Source: Trichomonas tenax (lineage: Eukaryota > Parabasalia > Trichomonadida > Trichomonadidae). Taken from it: a stretch of 51,643 nucleotides of DNA. The position numbers were made by a program, and so were the translations under genes. This document shows positions 47,501-51,643 of this stretch, piece after piece. The DNA is taken from contig JALKBU010000284.1 of NCBI GenBank assembly GCA_023091735.1, positions 1-51,643 of the forward strand, written 5' to 3'. Every line of letters starts with the position of its first letter. Positions within the stretch are counted from its first letter, which is position 1. The notes beneath the pieces are model-generated. The model did no database searches. It saw only the letters and a program-made list of their open reading frames with translations, and was not told the origin of the DNA.

Positions 47501-49598
47501 TTTGTATCAAAGGTGTATAATTTGCTGCCAAAATAATTTCGATGAATTCCGTAATGTAAAGAAGCCATAAATCGTAATATCTCGAATCCATTACACATTG
47601 TATTAAAACTTCATCTTTGTGGACTGCTTTTCCAAACATTCTAATTTTCACCATTTTCTCCATCGTCTGCATGCATTGATGAATGTAGAACATTATTCCT
47701 TTGTGGTCCAATAACTCATCCAAACGATCCAAAAGTTTCCATGAAAGGATTCTCGTGTTTGGTTGACATGAAACTAAACCAATAAACGCGTAAAACTCAA
47801 TGTCATGATAAATATCAACTGAAATCGATCCAGGATTAACCAAACTAAGAATTGACAACAATTTCAAAGCAACGAACAACGATTCTTGTGTCATTCCTCC
47901 TGATAAGTTATCAACTATTACTTTAGCAAAAGGTAATTGCAAATCTCCAATTTTCGAGATGTATTTTGCGACATCCAACGCTGCAAGTGCTGTTTGAAGT
48001 TTCTCTGAGTTGCAGCATTGAATGATATTTCTCAGTATTCCGCTGTTCGTGAAATCGTCTTTTTCTAATACATAAGGGAGACATCTCAATAACTGTGATT
48101 CTAAACTGTAAAACTCACTCTCAACACTGAGATCATATTTTAGAAGGAAGGGAACATATTTATCCAAATTATTTTGCTCTAAAAACATTGAAACTTTGTT
48201 GTCTGCTTGTTGGATTCTTCGCCATGGTCCTTCAAGGAAAATTAGAGGGACAAAGCGTGTTTCTCGTGTCTCAAGAATATGTAAGTTTTGGTAAACTTTT
48301 CCTCGAATCATCAAATTTAATGTTTCGATGTCTTCTTTCGTGATTTTCGAAATCGCAAACTTCCTGAAATTTTCACTGTTTATTGGTTCTATTATTGACA
48401 GCAAAATAATGAACCTAATGTCTGATATAGGAAGCAGCAAAAAGCTTTGAAGAATTTCTCTCACGAAGTATGAAAAATTGATTGATGATAAATGAAGCAA
48501 AACTTTGCTGAAAAGTTGTGGACAAATTGCAAAGTTCGCTTTCTTGAAATACAAATTCATGAACAAAGATGGCATCTCCATTGCGTTGGATCCTGTCATT
48601 CCAATGAACGACATATCGTCATCTGTAGTCAAACTATTATATCCTCCCATAACTAATCTCCAAAATAATCTCAAATCTCTCTCAGTCTTTTTCTCCGACA
48701 TTCTTCTCTGAAAGAACTTTATTGCTTCTCCTTCTTTGTTCGGCAGATGCAAATATAGAGTGATGATAAGCTCTAAAGCGCCATCTTGAACGATTGTTTG
48801 GTCTTTTTCATACCAAGCAATGTCGAATATTTTCTGCAATGAATCACTTGGAAAATTCACTGATGTGATGATTGAAGAAACGCAAGAGAATATTTTGTTT
48901 GTTAGTTCGCCCCTCCTCTGAAGTATCTTCAGTGCCCCAAACACATCTTCGAGAAATCTCGTTGCAAAAGATTTGCAAGAATCCAATCGGATTTTCGAAA
49001 CTAAAGTGAACAGTATTTCGTTATTTACTGCATCAATGCATGCCAAAAATGGGAAAGAGCATTCCTGGAAGCATTTTACACTTGTTATAGCAAGAATTAT
49101 GGACCATTCTTGAATCAAATGATCATGAATTTCGATATTAACAGAAGGATCACAAATTTTGTAAGCTATCTTTGCAACGTAAGGACCTTGGTCTCCTGCA
49201 CCGTATTTCCTGATAACTGCGCCAATAATATCAGTGGTAACATATAACGCGATATAATTGCAAATTAATTGGGATGTTGAAGTATTTGACGATACAATAG
49301 CGGAATGCGACATTAGCAGCGAGAAAATACCTGGATCTTGAAGTAATAAAGTGTTAGCGTAAATTTCAATGATATTTTTAAAGAACTGCGATAAACTATT
49401 CTTCGATAAACTGCACATGGAGTCGATAATTGAACCATACAACTGAGTATCTTTGCAAAAACTGTGGATTAAAGTGCTCAAAGATAATTTATTTTCGTTA
49501 TTGTTTAAAGATTCCTCGTAAGCGGATGTCAAAGCCTGAAAACGTGGCGTCAGTGTCTCTATCAGCCGCGAGAAAACCGAGCAAAATAATTCCTCCAT
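44520..49598 (-). CDS. Giant alpha-solenoid (HEAT/ARM-like) protein, unknown
   Basis: 1692 residues from the ATG at 49598. The sequence is almost wholly alpha-helical with repeated amphipathic Leu/Ile-rich helices. It has no signal peptide, membrane segment, coiled coil or recognised catalytic motif. The C-terminal 100 residues are less helical (LELKPIEPPKQF-type Pro-containing strands). The size and composition are consistent with a solenoid scaffold such as a large nucleoporin, a trafficking scaffold or a GAP-associated solenoid, but no family could be named. It is convergent with the Sec7 gene (104 bases between), and its 5' end lies within about 40 bases of a beta-helix fragment on the other strand. 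Confidence 0.8.
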   Translation of the reverse strand: MEELFCSVFSRLIETLTPRFQALTSAYEESLNNNENKLSLSTLIHSFCKDTQLYGSIIDSMCSLSKNSLSQFFKNIIEIYANTLLLQDPGIFSLLMSHSAIVSSNTSTSQLICNYIALYVTTDIIGAVIRKYGAGDQGPYVAKIAYKICDPSVNIEIHDHLIQEWSIILAITSVKCFQECSFPFLACIDAVNNEILFTLVSKIRLDSCKSFATRFLEDVFGALKILQRRGELTNKIFSCVSSIITSVNFPSDSLQKIFDIAWYEKDQTIVQDGALELIITLYLHLPNKEGEAIKFFQRRMSEKKTERDLRLFWRLVMGGYNSLTTDDDMSFIGMTGSNAMEMPSLFMNLYFKKANFAICPQLFSKVLLHLSSINFSYFVREILQSFLLLPISDIRFIILLSIIEPINSENFRKFAISKITKEDIETLNLMIRGKVYQNLHILETRETRFVPLIFLEGPWRRIQQADNKVSMFLEQNNLDKYVPFLLKYDLSVESEFYSLESQLLRCLPYVLEKDDFTNSGILRNIIQCCNSEKLQTALAALDVAKYISKIGDLQLPFAKVIVDNLSGGMTQESLFVALKLLSILSLVNPGSISVDIYHDIEFYAFIGLVSCQPNTRILSWKLLDRLDELLDHKGIMFYIHQCMQTMEKMVKIRMFGKAVHKDEVLIQCVMDSRYYDLWLLYITEFIEIILAANYTPLIQRFSDNLYSYLVPADVETRNDSPVLISLYLMYIGSKISKDNYENCPSVYRVSQHEICAETTISQVSPLVFLAKLLDGNKSWKEHLAFIVIKYLNISYAGDVADILSQCSAAQMTESSTAFLSLLDSPQYSEEIMDMILDQVLNLLNAMHSILIKQRATSPRTLTPDIEKQVIKSSTLAENYCLLITKIASRSISDTDWSTPARENVLRSLLNWAQTKHSAIESLRKKAKAALAMLAKSGPMFGDAAIIDKNVIEIFGEIEYSGNRVLNSVLFYHVKLVLTQFCDACLTSTRAYADLFFDALFVVFTAGSNFSPSQIGCLLLVGLVYDEMQHPRASEFMEAFTSSVYEKYIYAAETVFAEAFRILTIESLHMPVKEITNVLRSLTAEIRLLPKQSSCTVDSPERFQIYTPYQFLVALMKATESINEDFASHFYLLWRDLLERTDHEDIVPLFIMQWENTEIKKRLLLFLVRQDAPFISEKLMTRFSFDYFLHVASQKRSFKEQVWVIELLTMAFEGRIGSIPSIIALLHFAFLFYKIPATQPLLQAICKHFDVTPPTSSHDEDLMVTVNEFVAKLSEDDPESIECWGTEALKWLFGCNKLKFAALSLKIYNVLNVPIDRNIINGVLKIVHYYVVTFEDDPLSLTDLLTDAFRFFSNIFNRDEVLAFNFASAFIDCPTFPNTCKAESIDIFLKSLNSQNTSKLAWSILPSIVRPLLSRIETDERSRQILEILTKTSNSNELKMIAAPIKEAYGGFAFCTPIETLMECSDETLLCKAIEHYSLMIETASEQLASPIFRIASEIVIKVTNMNVREPYAILYKAALNMIGVVPTAMKFVLALAEHDPEAVMKSTLAFTDWERSYDDVVRALSRLVNSDPIPCSTSIPKLTDNMSLSAIIGIIGCGDPPKVIPFVMEKDLVEGMKRVVKVQSKLIKHTPSASYLRRLDSASTIKYGKFNAGDWELKPIEPPKQFLRKIPVETFEDSLVMEYSEFDAAYTL

Positions 49599-49629
49599 CA
49601 GCAATTTTGTTAATTTATAAATCAGAAAA

Positions 49630-50688
49630 TTGTCAAAAAAAATTTGGAGAATATTTTTCTCTCTGCGGAAAAGTTTTTTCAGAACTAATGAAGATTCAGC
49701 GCCTTCAGAAATATGGGAATATTACTACGGTGAACCCGCTCCATCCGATTCTTGCTCTTTCAAAGTCAATTCATGCGATTCTTCTTCATTAGGCGATTGC
49801 ATCTATATTTATGAGAGTTTGTTCTTCGATGACAAAGATGGGGTTGTTAACATTACATCAGACGACAAAAAATTTCTTCATTCTTCATGTTTCTTCGTAA
49901 ACTGCTTCAGAAATGACAATGGAGGCGCTGTATACTTTAAATGTCGAAGCGAAATTGTCCAACGCCGCTTTTGTGCAATAAATATTTCGACAACAAAATC
50001 TGCTGGTTCTGGATTGTTTTCTTATTCTGATTTAGTTTCAAAAATTTCTAAAGCGAACTCTGTTGTTGAATGTTCTGTTTCTCTTTGTTCAAATGAAAAC
50101 AGTTACGGAACAATTAACTCATTTTATGGAAAAACTGGTTTATTTTCATCAAATATTACAAAGAATAACGTTTCTTTTATTTCTGGATTTTATTTATTTT
50201 GTGCTCAAGAAACAGGAAAAATCAATTTTTCTACTTTTGAATCGAATTCTGCAAAACATTGTATTTGTTTATTTCACGCATTTTCAAATTATAATTATGA
50301 TTTCTGCAACGTATTAAAGAACTCTCAATCTATAACATATTATGGCCTTTTTTATATGTATGAAAAACTTCTCACTGTCCAAAACTGCGTAATTCGAGGC
50401 AATTTTGGTGGTCCAACATTTGCCAATAATGATGGTGATGGTGGTCAATTTCGATTCATCGACTGCAACATTGACACACTGACGCCTTCTAGTACTCCTT
50501 CATATGCTACATCAAACATTACATCAACCGACGAATTTGGTATTCTCAGTCATCTTTCGACTTATCAATGCGAAGCTGTTATTGCATTAACTTTAGACTC
50601 ATTCAGTAAAAAGCAAGAAAAAACAAACAAAATCTCTCGATTTTCTAAAAGGTATGGAAACTCACATTTGCATCAGAGATTTCGATGA
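49630..50688 (+). pseudogene. Pmp-like beta-helix surface-protein fragment, truncated
   Basis: An open frame of about 352 codons contains Cys- and Asn-rich beta-helix repeats of the polymorphic-membrane-protein type seen in trichomonad surface proteins: SSCFFVNCFRNDNGGAVYFKC (split motif F.NC...N.GGA.yf), LFSSNITKNNVSF, INFSTFESNSAKH and FRFIDCNIDTL. It has no ATG at its start, no signal peptide and no C-terminal membrane anchor. Its 5' end falls only about 30 bases from the start codon of the divergent solenoid gene, which leaves no room for a promoter. I read it as a truncated copy. A missed upstream exon is unlikely but not excluded. Confidence 0.65.
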
Positions 50689-51090
50689 AAGTTGTCCCAT
50701 TGATTGAAGGCATGGCCCTGATGAACACCATGCTACTGGTTAAGCAAATTTATTGGTCGTTTTTGAGAAATATAAATCAAATAAAAGTAGAAAGATTTAT
50801 TCAAAAAAATTAATATTTGACAAAAATTTTCGAAATTTAAAGCTGCAAATGCATTTTATATTGTAATGCTGTACTAAGCAATTTGTTAAATTTAATCTGG
50901 GAAGCCAAAGATCATCCGCTCTTGCATAATTCTGCCATCAGAACTGTTCCCTCTTTCTTCCAATAATTACACAAATGATGCCTCTCCTTTTGAAAGCTGT
51001 TGAAACGATCTGGATTACCCAACTTTTCCTACATCTGGACAAAAAAAATGGTAAATTCTTTAGAATGTTATCATATAAATATTAGACCCA
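50689..51090. other. Intergenic with possible gene debris
   Basis: Nothing is firmly supported. On the minus strand near 50915-51040 a 39-codon open stretch (KLGNPDRFNSFQKERHHLCN..., ending LMAELCKSG) has coding-like composition and is bounded by stops. It may be a fragment of a decayed gene. Confidence 0.3.
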
Positions 51091-51358
51091 TGTGCATATA
51101 ATTTTTTGGTTTGCAACTAGGTGACTTATATGCATTTCCGGCCTCCATATGCATATAGGTTTTATATGCATATAGGATTTCATATGCACACATAATTCTA
51201 TATGCATATATGTTTCCATATGCATATGAAATTTATATGCATATAGGTTTCCATCTGCATATGAATTTTACATATGCATATGTGTAAGTTATATGCATAT
51301 GGAAAATTCATATGCATATAAGGCACATAATTTCATATTGTTTTGTTTTATGCATATA
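51091..51358. repeat. Array of ATATGCATAT palindromes
   Basis: About a dozen copies of the palindrome ATATGCATAT (or one-base variants) occur with roughly 18-20-bp spacing and short AT-rich or GGTTTCC-like connectors. The connectors differ and the spacing is only approximately regular. Confidence 0.75.
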
Positions 51359-51643
51359 CTTGTTCTATGTGCTATTTGTAAATTCAATAATAGGTATTTC
51401 TCATATTAAAAATAAATGATATTTCATATTTAATGGCTTTCAGGTTTTCAAGAACAAAAGAAAAGAGGAAAAAGTTATAGCATAAAAAATGCAATATTCG
51501 CAGAATTAAATGATATTTTTTTATGTAGTACCACAATAAATAATTATAATAATGATATTTAGTATTTATTTAATTACAATAAAAGCACTTTGAAATAAAT
51601 AATAAAAGAAGTGAAATGGCATCCTACAGTTACAAATCGGTAT

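Noticed and set aside
49430..49792. 120-codon frame overlapping the solenoid gene start and the beta-helix fragment
   Set aside because: It overlaps two better-supported frames and has no recognisable content.
51091..51358. CRISPR-like array
   Set aside because: The repeats are short self-palindromes with irregular spacing and no unique spacers, and the genome is eukaryotic.

Overview
This is a eukaryotic nuclear window from a trichomonad (Parabasalia, Tritrichomonas/Trichomonas type). The reasons are: AT-rich spacers; large, almost intronless genes on both strands with very short leaders; an initiator-binding-domain protein of the IBP39 family, which is known from trichomonads; a trichomonad-style ankyrin/DUF3447 protein; a truncated beta-helix surface-type protein; and Inr (TCAYW) or M3 Myb-type motifs just upstream of several start codons. 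No bacterial operon structure or ribosome binding site is present. The exact species cannot be fixed from the sequence alone.

Layout. 0-0.9 kb: a decayed DNA transposon with 74-bp inverted ends around a DDE transposase remnant. 1.5-8.2 kb: a PKB/Akt-like kinase (PH + AGC kinase), a small tail-anchored protein, a CAMK-type kinase, a small helical unknown and a secreted GT31/Fringe-like glycosyltransferase. 8.7-13.9 kb: a CC2D2A-like ciliary transition-zone protein and the IBD transcription-factor-like protein. 13.9-20.9 kb: mostly gene-poor, with a small unknown gene and an ankyrin protein, a perfect 17-bp stem enclosing two small hairpins, a second long-inverted-repeat element, and tRNA-like debris. 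20.9-24.4 kb: a class I PI3-kinase. 24.9-25.7 kb: a frameshifted PQ-loop (SLC66A2-like) pseudogene. 26.7-31.0 kb: a CARMIL-like LRR protein, an NCoR/SMRT-type SANT corepressor and an ankyrin-family remnant. 31.2-36.4 kb: a CHD1-like remodeller fused to FYRN-FYRC domains. 37.5-38.2 kb: a multipass membrane-protein pseudogene. 38.4-44.4 kb: a coiled-coil protein whose 5' end seems to lie behind an intron, a SAPS/PP6R-like phosphatase regulator carrying a 25-nt intron, and a GBF1-like Sec7 protein. 44.5-49.6 kb: a 1692-residue alpha-solenoid. 49.6-51.6 kb: a truncated Pmp-like beta-helix fragment and an ATATGCATAT palindrome array.

Functional themes. Phosphoinositide signalling is represented by a class I PI3K with a PIP2-type activation loop and a PH-domain kinase of the Akt type. 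Chromatin and transcription are represented by CHD-FYR, the NCoR-like corepressor and the IBD protein. Membrane traffic and the cytoskeleton are represented by the Sec7, CARMIL-like and CC2D2A proteins. The most notable points are the CHD plus FYRN/FYRC architecture, the 25-nt intron that restores a SAPS reading frame, a recurrent intergenic motif close to TTTACRTGTCAAAA, and two inverted-repeat elements.
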